From positions 12,913,389-12,977,388 of the forward strand of contig NC_063436.1 in the NCBI RefSeq assembly GCF_020379485.1: DNA of 64,000 nt, given 5' to 3'. Below are positions 12,401 to 22,568 of the stretch, one piece after another (the first letter of the stretch is position 1; each line of letters starts with the position of its first letter). The notes under the pieces were generated by a model. The model was not told the origin of the DNA and did no database searches. It saw only the letters and a program-made list of their open reading frames with translations. This DNA comes from Brassica napus. Lineage: Eukaryota; Streptophyta; Magnoliopsida; Brassicales; Brassicaceae. The translations under genes and the position numbers were made by a program.

Positions 12401-12586
12401 AAGACCATTCTCATGGAGCTTAAAAATCTGATGAAAAACCGGGTCTTTCTTCACGACATCCAACTCCTTTGGCAGCCACGCTTGGAACTTTCGGATTATG
12501 TAGTCGATCCTGCAGTTGTTGTTGATCTGAGTAACTCGGGGCTCCTCGCCCTCCTTAAAAAGCCTCTTCGGTAGCTCCTCAGACAT
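9443..12586 (-). CDS. DUF1985-Ulp1 (C48) SUMO-protease-like protein carried by the MULE
   Basis: Cysteine-protease-like protein of the ULP family. Five exons on the minus strand: 12586-11720, 11638-11042, 10758-10297, 10207-9949 and 9876-9443. All junctions are GT-AG and in phase, giving 872 residues with no stop. Exon 1 encodes a DUF1985 domain (about 60-210). Exon 2 is a basic, Ser/Glu-rich linker with a possible nuclear localisation signal (KRGKKRLP) and a coiled coil. Exons 4-5 form the C48 peptidase: His731 (NHWVG), Asp748 (VFDC) and Cys804 (CDCGAYAL). The oxyanion Gln expected six residues before Cys appears to be Asn798. DUF1985 plus Ulp1 is the hallmark of Kaonashi-type transposon genes. 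Whether it cleaves SUMO is unknown; it could counter host SUMO-linked silencing (inference). A 5' UTR intron is possible (about 12600-12791). Confidence 0.85.
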
Positions 12587-12599
12587 AGCTACAAACCGT

Positions 12600-13240
12600 G
12601 ACAAAATTATTAGTTCAACATGTAAAGGTTTCAATATCATCACACATGTAAAGGTTTCAATAATATCAACCAATCCGTGAAACAAAATTATTTTAAGAAA
12701 CACGGCAAATCATTTTAAAAAAAAATCAAGCTTTAATGGAAGAACACTTCGATTTCGTTTAATATGAGAATCTATAGATGAAATCCAATACCTTCTGTGA
12801 AGAATTGTGAGATTGAGAGGCGAAATTGATGGAAGAACACTTCGAAAATCGATTTGACCCGACGAAGAGGAAGAACGATTCGCAGCCGTTGTGTCTTCAG
12901 TGAGATCGAAAAGGATGGTGACGGAGACGAGAGTAGAGACCACGGGCTGATGAAACACCGACGAAGAACAGAGCTTCTCACCGTTGAACCCTAAATCGCC
13001 GTGGGAGAGCGACGAGTCTACGACGGAGAAGACAAAGAGAAAGGGGAATTAGGTTTGCGGCATCCCGCGTCTCCTTTTTTCCCATTTAGTGTTTTTTTTA
13101 TTTTTTAATTTTTATAGATTTTAATTTTAACATTAAAATCTATTACGAAAATTATTATAATTTATAATTTAAATTCAACATAATTGGTAAATTAAGGGTA
13201 CTTTGGTATTTTACAAGATCTAAAATCCTATTTTCCTAAA
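12600..13240 (-). promoter_or_regulatory. 5' leader and promoter region of the Ulp1 gene, inside the MULE
   Basis: Reading the minus strand, a donor-like AAG/GTATTGGATT near 12791 and an acceptor TTTGTAG just before the start codon at 12586 suggest a 5' UTR intron. The region 12800-13060 is GC-richer than the surroundings, as expected of a leader. The terminal inverted repeat begins beyond 13240. Confidence 0.4.
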
Positions 13241-13305
13241 ATATCTTCTAGAAATCCTAATGTGACAAATCCAAGTTCAAAGTGTCCTATTTATCCAATT
13301 TTCCC
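13240..13305 (-). repeat. Right terminal inverted repeat of the 8.5-kb MULE
   Basis: Read in reverse complement, this matches the left end at 4801. Shared blocks are GGGAAAATTGGA, ACACTTTGAACTT, ATTTGTCACA and TAGGATTTCT. The bases that follow, AATATAAA, repeat the left flank. Confidence 0.85.
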
Positions 13306-13451
13306 AATATAAAATGTACAACAAAAGAAAGAATCATGTGCGTGAGAAGAGGAAGAAGGTATGGGAATGTGGGATTTAGGTGAGATCCAGCCAAACATGA
13401 CAACCTCCTTTCCTGGAAATTAAAAAGAAGCTGTCACTTTCCATTTTATAA

Positions 13452-14675
13452 TCTATACTATTAAAAGGGAAGCATTTTAAAAAAATCTACTTATGCAAGG
13501 TTGTTTGGACCTATTAGTTAGACTAACATCATATAATTCAGTCTATTTTTAAGCCAAAGTAATATTCCATACGTCAACTCATAATTTCCTTGATGTACAA
13601 AAAGAGATATTGTAACTAACAACGATATTTTACGTAAATATTTTATTATTATTTTCTTAACATAGAAAATAACTTAAGGATATAGTCATAACAAACGGAT
13701 TAATATTAATGTACATATTTTTGGACCCTACATATAGATTATCGAACATATGATGCGTACCTTTGTATTAAAAACTTAACAATATTCATTGCACTTTTTA
13801 AGTGATATGTTATTCATGTATTTCTTGACTCTTTTTATGAAATGTTATCACAAATTTAATACCTGAAATTGAAAACTATATCAATACTAAAAATAATTGG
13901 TTTTATAATAATGTAAATTGATAGTTGTAACTATGATATAAATATATGCGAGGAAAATTCATATTTAAAATTGATAGCTTGTGTGTTAATGACAATGTTT
14001 TGAAAACCGAACGGGACACTGATTCAACATTGCACCTGGGTCAATGGCCGGACCAGTTTAATCGGTTTAACCGCTTAATTTTAATTTAATTTTATATTAA
14101 GTAACTATATATATGTAAGTATAACTATAAATTAATTTTGATATAAGTTTATATCAATGTTATATTTTAAAAATAAAATAAAAAATAAAATTCAAAATTC
14201 AAAAACTAAAACTAATTTATTTATATATGTAGTAGAAAACAATATTAAATTTTGATGAAATCTTATTAAAATTTGCAATTTTTTTTATTTTTTAACTTGA
14301 ATTTGCGAAAACTGGGTTTTAATATTGAACTAGGTCCGATTTAACTCAAATTCGGTTTCTAGCATAACTCGGAACCAGTTAGAAGAGTGAGTCATGATCC
14401 GACTGGTTCGATCATACGGTCCGATCAGATTTTCAAAACATTGGTTAATACAGTTCAATAATTAAAATATATATTTTTAATAATAAATATCTTTACTACT
14501 AAAAACATACATATCATCTTTAAATCTATTTCAAACAAATCTAACACTATAAAAAATAATAAATAATAAAAATATTAAAAATCAATAGTTATAATGTGAA
14601 ACGAAAAAATTATACTAGATTTAAAAAATTTTAAAATTTCAAATCCGCGCTTCTTAAGCGCGGGTCAAAATCTAG
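13452..14675 (+). mobile_element. Non-autonomous Helitron (1.2 kb)
   Basis: The 5' end is TCTATACTATTAAAAGGG and the 3' end is the hairpin CCGCGCTTCTTAAGCGCGG (14645-14663), followed eight bases later by CTAG (14672-14675). The flanking bases are A (13451) and T (14676), the expected AT target. These are the classic termini of Brassicaceae ATREP-type Helitrons. There is no Rep/helicase gene, so it would depend on another element for movement. Confidence 0.88.
13994..14442. repeat. Possible nested insertion inside the Helitron
   Basis: AATGTTTTGAAAA at 13994 is exactly inverted at 14430-14442 (TTTTCAAAACATT). The interior has a distinct GC-richer composition at both ends (ACCGAACGGG, GACTGGTTCGATC). 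Flanks GTTAATGAC and GGTTAATAC are similar but out of register, so the target-site duplication is uncertain. Confidence 0.4.
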
Positions 14676-15540
14676 TAATAAGATTATATATAAAGTGATA
14701 TGCCTATTTACATCTTCTAGATGGGCTAGATTATAAGCAGAATCTTTCGAAAATATTAGTGCTCGACATTTTATCCGTTAAATTTAGTTTGATTCGTTAT
14801 TCATTTTTATTTGATCCAAAAATTCTGGATATCCGTAAACTTTCGAAGCAAAACAAATACTAAAAATTAATATCTGCTAAAATTGAATCAAATCACAAAT
14901 ATTAAATTTTTTTGGAAGCGGATATTCTCCGGTAATATATAAATACATGTATATCTTGATTATATTTAAAGTTTTTAATATATAAAATTATATAATTATT
15001 ATTCTAACATATGATTTGATAAATTCTATTCACATTATTACTTATATAAAAGTATTACATAAAAGGAAGATAACATATTTATGACAATTATAATTTTTTT
15101 TTAAAGTTTTGTGTTATTATAATTGTTAACTAAGTTCAAAAAATTTACAAAATATGTAGATTCACTACTTCTTTTAATTTGTATCATATATATCATGCAA
15201 AAATATTTTACAAAACAAACTTGTATTAAAATTTTATTATTATTTGTATTAATCAAAACAAATGAGATATCCGTAAGTATTCGTAAATATCCACAAATAT
15301 CTATTTATTTTCCAGATATCTGTTTCTCCGAATATCTGTATTTTTCTGAAGTAAATCAAATAAAAAAATTAAATATCCGTGACATACGAAGCAAATCACA
15401 AATACCTTCGAAAATCCGGATATCTGATCTGTGCCCATGCCTAAAAAATATAATCTACAATATTCGTATTCGGAAGAACCTGACGTTGAGTTCTTATCTA
15501 AATACTTTTACAAATCTAATCTATTAATTCAGAATTTTAC
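14676..15540. repeat. AT-rich spacer with ATCCG/ATATC-rich repeat
   Basis: From about 14750 to 15440 the sequence is rich in ATCCG and CGGATAT words on both strands and ends at GATCTGTGCCCATGCC. This pattern is familiar from a common Brassicaceae non-coding repeat class. No gene is visible; the 134-residue frame here is low-complexity. Confidence 0.4.
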
Positions 15541-15562
15541 TATTATCTACTATTAACAAGTG

Positions 15563-15779
15563 TTCTTGATACAAAGAAGCAAAAACTTGTATAGATGATC
15601 ACTGGTAGACATTTATGTGAAGAAAGCTCTTAAACGATGTTTTTTTTTGGTTGTTGCAGGATGCAAATATCATAAAAGTGATAGAGAGAGTGCTGACAGA
15701 GAGCGAAAGGTTCAGGTTGGCAAAAGCAGCTCGGTGTATTGCATTCTCAGTCTGTCTAATTAGACTCTACCCAAAATAG
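15563..15779 (+). pseudogene. LSF1-like last-exon fragment, copy A
   Basis: Exon 15660-15779 follows an intact acceptor (TTGTTGCAG) and reads DANIIKVIERVLTESERFRL, then AKAARCIAFSVC, then a stop. I recognise this as the C terminus of LSF1, the chloroplast-associated glucan-phosphatase-like protein with a CBM48 domain. Intron sequence upstream back to about 15563 also matches copy B at 18704-18923. No preceding exon is present, so this is an isolated fragment. Confidence 0.7.
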
Positions 15780-15839
15780 TTTTTCTTTTGCTGTTTATTA
15801 ATGGGCATAAACCAAATATTACTTCAACAATGAAGGAAA

Positions 15840-16295
15840 ATACATAGTAAACACATTATAAAATGAGTTATTTGATTATTCAGAGAAAAATTAATTAACA
15901 AGAAGTAGAAAATTAAAGGGGTTATTTGTGAAATAACCAAGAAAATAAACAAAATTAGTTTTTTGGAGAGAGAGTAGAGAGAGATAAGAAGATAAAAGGG
16001 GAGAGAGAATGTGTTTTTGGTTGTTTAGTTAATTTTGTTTTTTTTCTTAGTCACTGGGTGCAATTTTCCAAAATTAAACTGATAAGAATAGGAAAAAAAA
16101 TTATTTTTACCAAAAAAAAGTAGAAAATTATTCTCCAATCATAATCATACTGCGTGCGTGTTATTGACTGAAACAAAATAAATATAAAGTTGCATTGGGT
16201 CCAGAAAAGGCCCAAAGGAGAAGGAGGCGGCCCGTTTAGATTAGGGGTGGATGGTTTGTTTATAAATATAAACCTAAATGAGACGTGCTCATCCT
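15840..16295. promoter_or_regulatory. Upstream region of the RNase H gene
   Basis: This is an AT-rich spacer with GA-rich tracts (15965-16008). A TATA-like TTTATAAATATA occurs at about 16258-16269, roughly 350 bases before the start codon. A non-coding leader exon ends at the donor CAG/GTACGT (intron starts 16343). Confidence 0.5.
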
Positions 16296-16618
16296 CCACT
16301 ACTACACTCGTTTACTCTTGAGCAGCACTCGTAATCAGTCAGGTACGTAGAGAAAAATTCCCAGCCGTCGTGAATCCTGATTTGATTTGCCTCCTTGCTC
16401 TTTGTTGGTTTTATTCTATTGAAAACTAAGATCGAATCCCGTAGGCTTTTACGTGTTTCGCTTTGCTTATTTAGTATCTACATTTTGACAGTTACCATGC
16501 ATTAGTAGAACATGATGATGTTAGATCTGCACTTGTTTGCTTATTTTGGCACCCACTGATGATTGTTGGCTCATCTTATTCAATTACTATTTGCAGGAAA
16601 CCCTTTGCTTTGCTTGCT

Positions 16619-17500
16619 ATGGCTCGTCGTGACTCTACTCCCAACTTTGCTCAAGTATCTCTATAAGCTCCCTCGTATGCTTGTTTTTTTTTTTGCATAT
16701 TTTTTTAATAATAATAATATTCTGAAATGTAATCCTCAGGACTCATGTACCATCGAGTTTGACGGTGCTTCCAGAGGAAACCCTGGAAGAGCAGGTGCAG
16801 GAGCCGTTCTCCGTGCTCCAGATAACACTGTGCTCTTCCGTTCTCGCGAGGGTTTAGGCTCTGCTACAAACAACGTTGCTGAGTATCGAGCTCTCAATCT
16901 TGGCCTCGAGACGGCTCTTAACAACGGCTTTAGAAATGTGCGCGTCCAGGGTGATTCACAGCTTGTCTGTAAGCAGGTCCAAGTTCGACTCTTTTCTTCT
17001 TATGTGTGTTCCACTACTCGTTTGTGTTGTTAGTATCTCACTATTTGGCAGCAGGTTCAAGGTGAATGGAGAACCCACCACCCGAAAATGACTGAGCTTT
17101 GTGGACAAGCACAGCAGCTTATGAGTCAGTTTGACTCGTGTGATATTCAACACGTTCCCAGGGTAAAGCCACTAACCCCCTTTTCTTTAATTAGCCTGCT
17201 GATTCTGATCCATTTAGTAGTTAACTTCGTTGTTAATACATTCAAAGTCAAGATGGCAGTTAATTGTTCGCTGTCTTGTTTATAGGAATTCAATTCAGAG
17301 GCTGATGCTCAAGCTAGCCGTGCGACCAATCTGGCAGGTGAGTTAATTAGTTTGTTTAAAAGGATATGGATTCCAGTTTCTTTTTCTTATTATAATAACC
17401 GAGGTTTTGTGTTTTCTTTTCATGTGAATTTGATGCGTATCTAGAGGGTGAAACGCAAGAAGATTTTGCACGCCGCGGCTATGGAAGAAGGGGATACTAA
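16619..17500 (+). CDS. Small RNase H-like protein (RNase HI fold)
   Basis: Predicted to cut the RNA strand of RNA-DNA hybrids. Five coding exons, 16619-16654, 16740-16976, 17055-17162, 17286-17337 and 17445-17500, give 162 residues; a leader intron runs 16343-16596. The start MARRDSTPNFAQ is chosen because the in-frame upstream sequence is intronic. The RNase H core spans almost the whole protein: Asp in IEFDGASRGNPG, Glu in NNVAEYRALN, Asp in VQGDSQLV and a final Asp in EFNSEADAQA, so all four metal-binding acidic residues are present. The tail is short and Arg/Gly-rich (RRGYGRRGY). It resembles Arabidopsis At3g01410-type proteins but lacks the N-terminal caulimovirus-type domain of some relatives. 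It is intact although flanked by LSF1 fragments. Confidence 0.85.
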
Positions 17501-18536
17501 TATCCAAGTGGAGTATATGCTTATTCCTGTTTTCTTGTTTTTGGGAAAATATCTCTCTTTTAGCATGTTATGTGTTAACATGATGATGAACATGCTCTTC
17601 TCTCTCTTTTGCTTTGTCCCACGGCATGTTGACTTTCCCAAGAACATGTCTATGTCGTCTACTACTACTTATTCTATTCAATAAGTTTTCCATATAATAC
17701 TGTTTTCTTAATCTTCTTTAAAATATTAATCCATCCTTATAGTCATAGACTGCACATGTAAGGGTTTTTAGTCATATTAGTATCGATATATTATTATCAA
17801 GAGATATAGACTTCAGTGGGAAGTAGAAACTGTTAAAACCAAACTGAGATTTATCAACTGGAAAAATAAAAGCCAAACGCAAGGAAGATTGATTACAGAG
17901 GCAAAGCAAGCTAACTTTCTACATTTAGTGCACAAACTATTTACACCTTCTCTGATTGTTTGTAATCTGTGTGTCTTTAGCATTAACAAGTGTTAAAAAA
18001 CAAAAGGAAAGAAAGAAGGTTCAGTCATCTCGCACGCTTTTATTATTTGTTGGTGCAATTCTTGCAAGAATCTCTTGATCTGTAAGGTTGACAACAACTC
18101 GACTGGCTCTATGTTTTAAGTTGCACCCTGGTTTGCTCTGTGGCGGGGGTGGATGCAGAGCCGGTCCTTGGCCAAACCTAACGAAACATTCTCTTTGGTC
18201 CCCAAAAATTTTGGAATAAAATTTTTTATATACATTGACTTCCAAATTTGTAAAAAAAAATATTAAGCTTCCAAATAATTGAAATATTTATTAACTGTTA
18301 GTTGGTTGGCGATTTTACTGGAAAGAACCGATAAAGGAAACACACAACACAAGGGTGGTCCACGTTTTGAAACAGAAGTTAGGTTTTCACAGGAAAAGTA
18401 AAGTCTAAGCTTCTTTGATTTTATTCCATTTGTGTTTATTTTCGAAATACGTTCCATAATCTTCATGCATGTTGGTTGAATTCTGGTTTGGAGGGATCAC
18501 GAAGGCGTTCTAATTTTATCTTTGACAATGTGGCAG
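17501..18536. other. Spacer between RNase H gene and LSF1 fragment
   Basis: This includes the 3' UTR of the RNase H gene. Near 18150-18250, CAGAGCCGGTCC followed by GGTCCCCAAAAATTTTGG resembles an end of a hAT-type element; a similar stretch recurs at about 33000-33120. No gene is supported. Confidence 0.45.
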
Positions 18537-18923
18537 ATACTACTACAAGTATATAATCAACGGTGATTGGAGGCATTCAATAATTTCACCAACGGAGAGG
18601 GATGATCGAGGAAATACTAACAATATAATAGTGGTTGGAGATGTTGCTAACGTCATGCCTACGATTCAACAGCCAAGAAAGGTAGTATTTACACTATAAA
18701 ATAGTCGCCTTCTTGATACAAAGAAGCAAAATCTTAATAGATAATCACTGGTAGACATTTATGTGAAGAAAACTCTTAAACGACGTTTTTGTTGTTGGTG
18801 CAAGATGCAAATATCATAAAAGTGATAGAGAGAGTGCTGACAGAGAGCGAAAGATCCAAATTGGCAAAATCAGCTCGGTGTATTGCATTCTCAGTTTGTC
18901 CAATTAGAATCTGTCCAAAATAA
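18537..18923 (+). pseudogene. LSF1-like 3' gene fragment, copy B (CBM48 end and last exon)
   Basis: Exon 18537-18681 reads YYKYIINGDWRHS, then SPTERDDRGNTNNIIVVGDV, and ends QQPRK at a GT donor. It is the end of a CBM48 starch-binding domain as in LSF1. The last exon follows at 18805-18923. Its acceptor has changed from GCAG/GATG to GCAAG/ATG, losing one base of the exon, so splicing would shift the frame into an early stop. The upstream two-thirds of the gene are absent. It shares the last intron and exon with copy A at 15563-15779. Confidence 0.8.
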
Positions 18924-19359
18924 ATCTGCGTTATAAAAAAACAACTGTTTGATGTTAATTAATTTCCCAAAATCCTTATACACCTCACAAATGTTATGCA
19001 ATATTATGTTTTCGATACGCCATTCAAATGAAACCTCCAAATAAAAAATATATTCAGTATTAGCAAGGGAATTGATAGGGTTCCCACGCAAATATTTTAC
19101 AATCGCAATTCCCGAATTTCGGACACTTAAAACAATTGTATGATGATGATATAAAATTTCCTGAAATCCATATACATTTAAAAATGTTTATAAAATATAT
19201 TTTTTTTTTGGTTAAAGTAAAATTATACCTCGTTCCACAATAAACAAAGCCCCATTCCACAATGCAAGCCCTTTCTTTGACCCCTCCTTAGACCATATAC
19301 CCCTAAACACACAAAATATTACACCCAAATTTACCTACTTCGAATTGTTTTTACTTATA
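18924..19359. other. AT-rich spacer, no gene seen
   Basis: Low-complexity AT-rich sequence between the LSF1 fragment and the second Helitron. The reading frames here have no recognisable domain. Confidence 0.6.
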
Positions 19360-19400
19360 CTAGATTTTTTAACCGCGCTACGCGCGGATAAGATATTATA

Positions 19401-20640
19401 TGTATTTCACAATTCTAAAAAATAATGTATAATATTGTATTATATTATTTAAAGAATATAAAATAAGACTACATAACATAAATATATTTTTTATTTTTTC
19501 TTTGTGAAAATCATTATATTGTTTGATTGTTGTACTTAATTCACATATTTGCATAGATATTTGTGATAGATGAATAACTATATTTTTATTATCAGTAAAT
19601 AATATATATTTATTATATAATATAAGAAAAATGAAATTATTTACTTTTTAACAAACTTGTCTCATGTTGGGGACTCGGTTATAGACATATCATATTCAAA
19701 TGAAACATTTTTACACTTATCAATCTTCTTAACAATTAAGAAACAAATCTGAATATCAAAACAATATCTCATACGATCTCTTTGTGGAATAACTGCTCTG
19801 AAGAAATTGAATTTATGCATCAAAAAAGACTCGAAATGGATGTGCATATGTGTTATCTAAGTCAGCTTTAAAAAAAACTATTTATAGTTCATATATCATT
19901 TATGTCCATCCTATTTTTTTGTCCATCATTTCTTAAACATCTTGAAATAAGTAATGCTAATTAATAATAAACTTTTTGCTCACAAAATAAAAATCAAATT
20001 TGGTTAAGTATCGCTTAATTTGTCTAACTGATATATGTATTTCTCAATTCTAAAAAAATAATGTATAATATTGTATTACATTATTTAAAGAATATAAAAT
20101 ATGACTACATAACATAAATATACTTTTTAAATTTTCTTTATGAAAATCATTATGTTGTTTGATTGTTGTACTTGATTCACATATTTGCATAGATATTTGT
20201 GATAGAAGAATAACTATATTTTTATTATCAGTAAATAATATATATTGATTATATAATATAAGAAAAATAAAATTATTTAGTTTTTAAACAAACTTGTTTC
20301 ATGTTGGGGACTCGGTTATAGACATATCATATTCGAAGGAGACATTTTTACAGTTATCAATCTTCTTAACATTGAAAAAACAAATCTACATATCAAAACA
20401 ATATCTCATATGATCTACTTGTGGAATAACTACTCTGAAGAAATTGAATTTAGGCATCAAAAATGACTGGAAATGGATATGCAGATATGTTATCTAAGTC
20501 TGCTTCACAAAGTACTATTCATAGTTCATATATCATTAATGTCCATCCTATTTTTTTGTCCACCATTTCTTAAACATCTTGAAATAACTGATGCTAATTA
20601 ATAATAAACTTTTGCTGGAAAAAAAATCAAATTTGTCTTA
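19401..20640. repeat. Tandem duplication, ~635-bp unit, inside the Helitron
   Basis: Sequence from 19401 (TGTATTTCACAATTCT) recurs from 20036 (TGTATTTCTCAATTCT) with high similarity over the full unit, including TTGGGGACTCGGTTATAGAC at 19669 and 20305. The two copies differ by scattered substitutions and small indels. Confidence 0.85.
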
Positions 20641-20786
20641 TTATCACTTAAATATTTTATTAATATGGTCTAAGAAGCTTTTAAGTGATATCATAGTTTA
20701 ATTTATTAGTTTTTTTGTTACTTTTTAGAGGTTTTTGTATTTAAGATTTTTTTTCATATTAAACTTCTATTTCTTTCACAGAATTG

Positions 20787-20810
20787 ATATATATATATAT
20801 ATATATATAT
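20787..20810. repeat. (AT)12 microsatellite
   Basis: Simple AT dinucleotide run inside the minus-strand Helitron. Confidence 0.9.
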
Positions 20811-21080
20811 CATAAAAATTACCATCAAATCAGTTTTACTTATTTATTATTTTGTTTGAACGAAAATACACTTTTTAAATAATTTAATTTAAAATAAAAT
20901 TATATATTAATTTGCTGTATTTTAACAATTTCATTGATTTAATTAATTTGCTTTGGTGGATAACTTAAAAAGTTTTCATATGAATCTAGGAAAGCAAGCT
21001 TATGTTGTTATATTATATTTATTTTGTGTATATAGAATCTATATATAATGTTAGTTTAATAAAGAAAGAACATTATTTTT

Positions 21081-21670
21081 TTTGTAACTTTAAAAAGATA
21101 CATTATTACAATTTGAAATGAATCAAAATTGAATAAAATGGTAATTAAATATTTGTAAATCTAATTGTTTAGTTGGATTCTCATGAAAAAAAAATCGATT
21201 GGTTAAACAAATGTTTTAAAAAAATTTGTGGTATTTTTTTGTCTATAAATTATAAAATTTATTGAATTAATATATTTAATTATTGCATCCTTAAATAATA
21301 TTTTATTAAGACATTAGAAAAATATGTTTTGAGTTGTTTTGTCAAATTGTACAAAAATCTATGCTTTTTCATATTTGTAACTTCAAAAAGATACATTATG
21401 ACAATTTGAAATTAATCAAAATTGAATAAAATGGTAATTAAATATTTTTAAATCTAATTATTTTTTTATCTTGTTTAGTTGGATTCTCATGAAAAAAATC
21501 GATAGGTTAAACAAATGTTTCAAAATTTGTTGTGTTATTGTTTTGTCTATAAATTACAAAATTTATTGAATTAATATATTTAATTATTACACCCTTAAAT
21601 AATATTTTATTAAGACATTAGAGAAGTATATTTTAATTGTTTCCTATGCTTTTTCATATTTGTCACGAAA
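21081..21670. repeat. Second tandem duplication, ~293-bp unit, inside the Helitron
   Basis: TTTGTAACTT followed by AAAAAGATACATTA and TTGGATTCTCATGAAAAAA at 21081 recurs from about 21374. A shorter third echo (TTTTTCATATTTGTCA) occurs near 21650 and 21732. Confidence 0.75.
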
Positions 21671-21908
21671 ATTTATATGTTAAACTTACTTTTACAAAAT
21701 TCTTAACTTTGTCACGAAAACAAAAATCTATGCTTTTTCATATTTGTCAACGTTCTCACACTTTCTAAGAATATATTAGCTTAGTCACTTACTTATTTTG
21801 TTTTTACAAAACAAAGTATCGGAGTCTTGAAAGTTGAATTTATATTATTGTAAATGTACATAAGAGTTTGTGATTATATACTTAGTGGTTCTTGTATATG
21901 TGTCCAAG

Positions 21909-21992
21909 AATGTTTCAATAGCTTAGTGGTAACTGTCCTATATATATGTCATACTAACCCGGGTTCGATTCTCACCTTCGCATTGTTTTTTT
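21909..21992 (+). other. tRNA-like Pol III promoter boxes inside the Helitron
   Basis: TAGCTTAGTGG (21919-21929) fits the A-box consensus and GGTTCGATTCT (21962-21972) fits the B-box with one mismatch. They are spaced as in a tRNA and followed by an 8-T run at 21985-21992. The acceptor stem does not pair convincingly and no clear anticodon arm is seen, so it is probably a decayed tRNA-derived SINE head or tRNA relic rather than a working tRNA gene. Confidence 0.5.
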
Positions 21993-22568
21993 TATTTTTT
22001 ACGAAAAATAAATGAGATGACATGGCAATTTCGGGTTTTCTGATTGGTTGATTTTTCTATCCTATGTAGACACCTTCTCCATGGCTTATATCCCCTTTTA
22101 GTATAGTATAGATGTAATCTAAAACTAAATAATCCCTAAACCAAAATTGAAACTTTAAACCCTTAACAAACCTCAAACTTTTAATTTTTTTTTTTCAAGG
22201 GCCCCCTTGCTGCTACTTTGCAATTTTAAGAACTTAAAACAAAACACTTCCAAATCATTAAGTTAAAGAAGAAAATTTAAAAAAAAAGTCTAAAGGAATT
22301 GCAAGAGAATTAGACAAGTCCCAAGCAAATCTCTAGCAAATCGCAATTCCCTTGCAAATTTGCTACGGAAATTAGGTTGGTTTATAAAAACAATTCCCTT
22401 GCATTTTACTAGTTTAGTAATCAACTAGTTCTGTTTTTTAGTAATCAACTAGTTTGGATAAAAGAGAGTTATGAAACAAAACAAACGAAAGGTCTTTGCA
22501 TTCCTTTAATCTCGAATAAAGGACAAGTCTCAAATGACATTATATAATACAAGAAAAAAGGTTAAAAA

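Larger units (their letters stand above)
4801..13305. mobile_element. Complete 8.5-kb Mutator-like element (Kaonashi/ULP-type MULE) with three genes
   Basis: The left end GGGAAAATTGGAAAAATGGG (4801) and the right end, read in reverse complement from 13305 (GGGAAAATTGGATAAATAGG), match for about 45 bases with only a few differences. The match continues more loosely (TTAGGATTTCT) to about 60 bases. The flanks carry AATATAAA at 4791-4798 and 13306-13313, which fits a slightly decayed 9-bp Mutator target-site duplication. Inside are a MURA-type transposase (+), a GRF zinc-finger gene (-) and a DUF1985-Ulp1 gene (-), all with open coding sequence. Established knowledge: plant MULEs called Kaonashi carry ULP-like genes. 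The open genes and good TIRs suggest a fairly young, possibly autonomous copy. Confidence 0.88.
19360..22112 (-). mobile_element. Non-autonomous Helitron (2.75 kb, minus strand)
   Basis: On the minus strand it begins at 22112 with TCTATACTATACTAAAAGGG and ends with the hairpin CCGCGCGTAGCGCGG (19373-19387) followed nine bases later by CTAG (19360-19363). The minus-strand flanks are A and T, as required. The ends are nearly the same as those of the Helitron at 13452, so both belong to one family. It encodes no protein and has grown by internal tandem duplication. Confidence 0.88.

Noticed and set aside
15123..15527. 134-residue frame, plus strand
   Set aside because: Ile/Tyr/Phe-rich translation of an AT-rich repeat; no domain.
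21909..21992. Functional tRNA gene
   Set aside because: A- and B-boxes fit, but the acceptor stem and anticodon arm do not pair well; reported only as tRNA-like.
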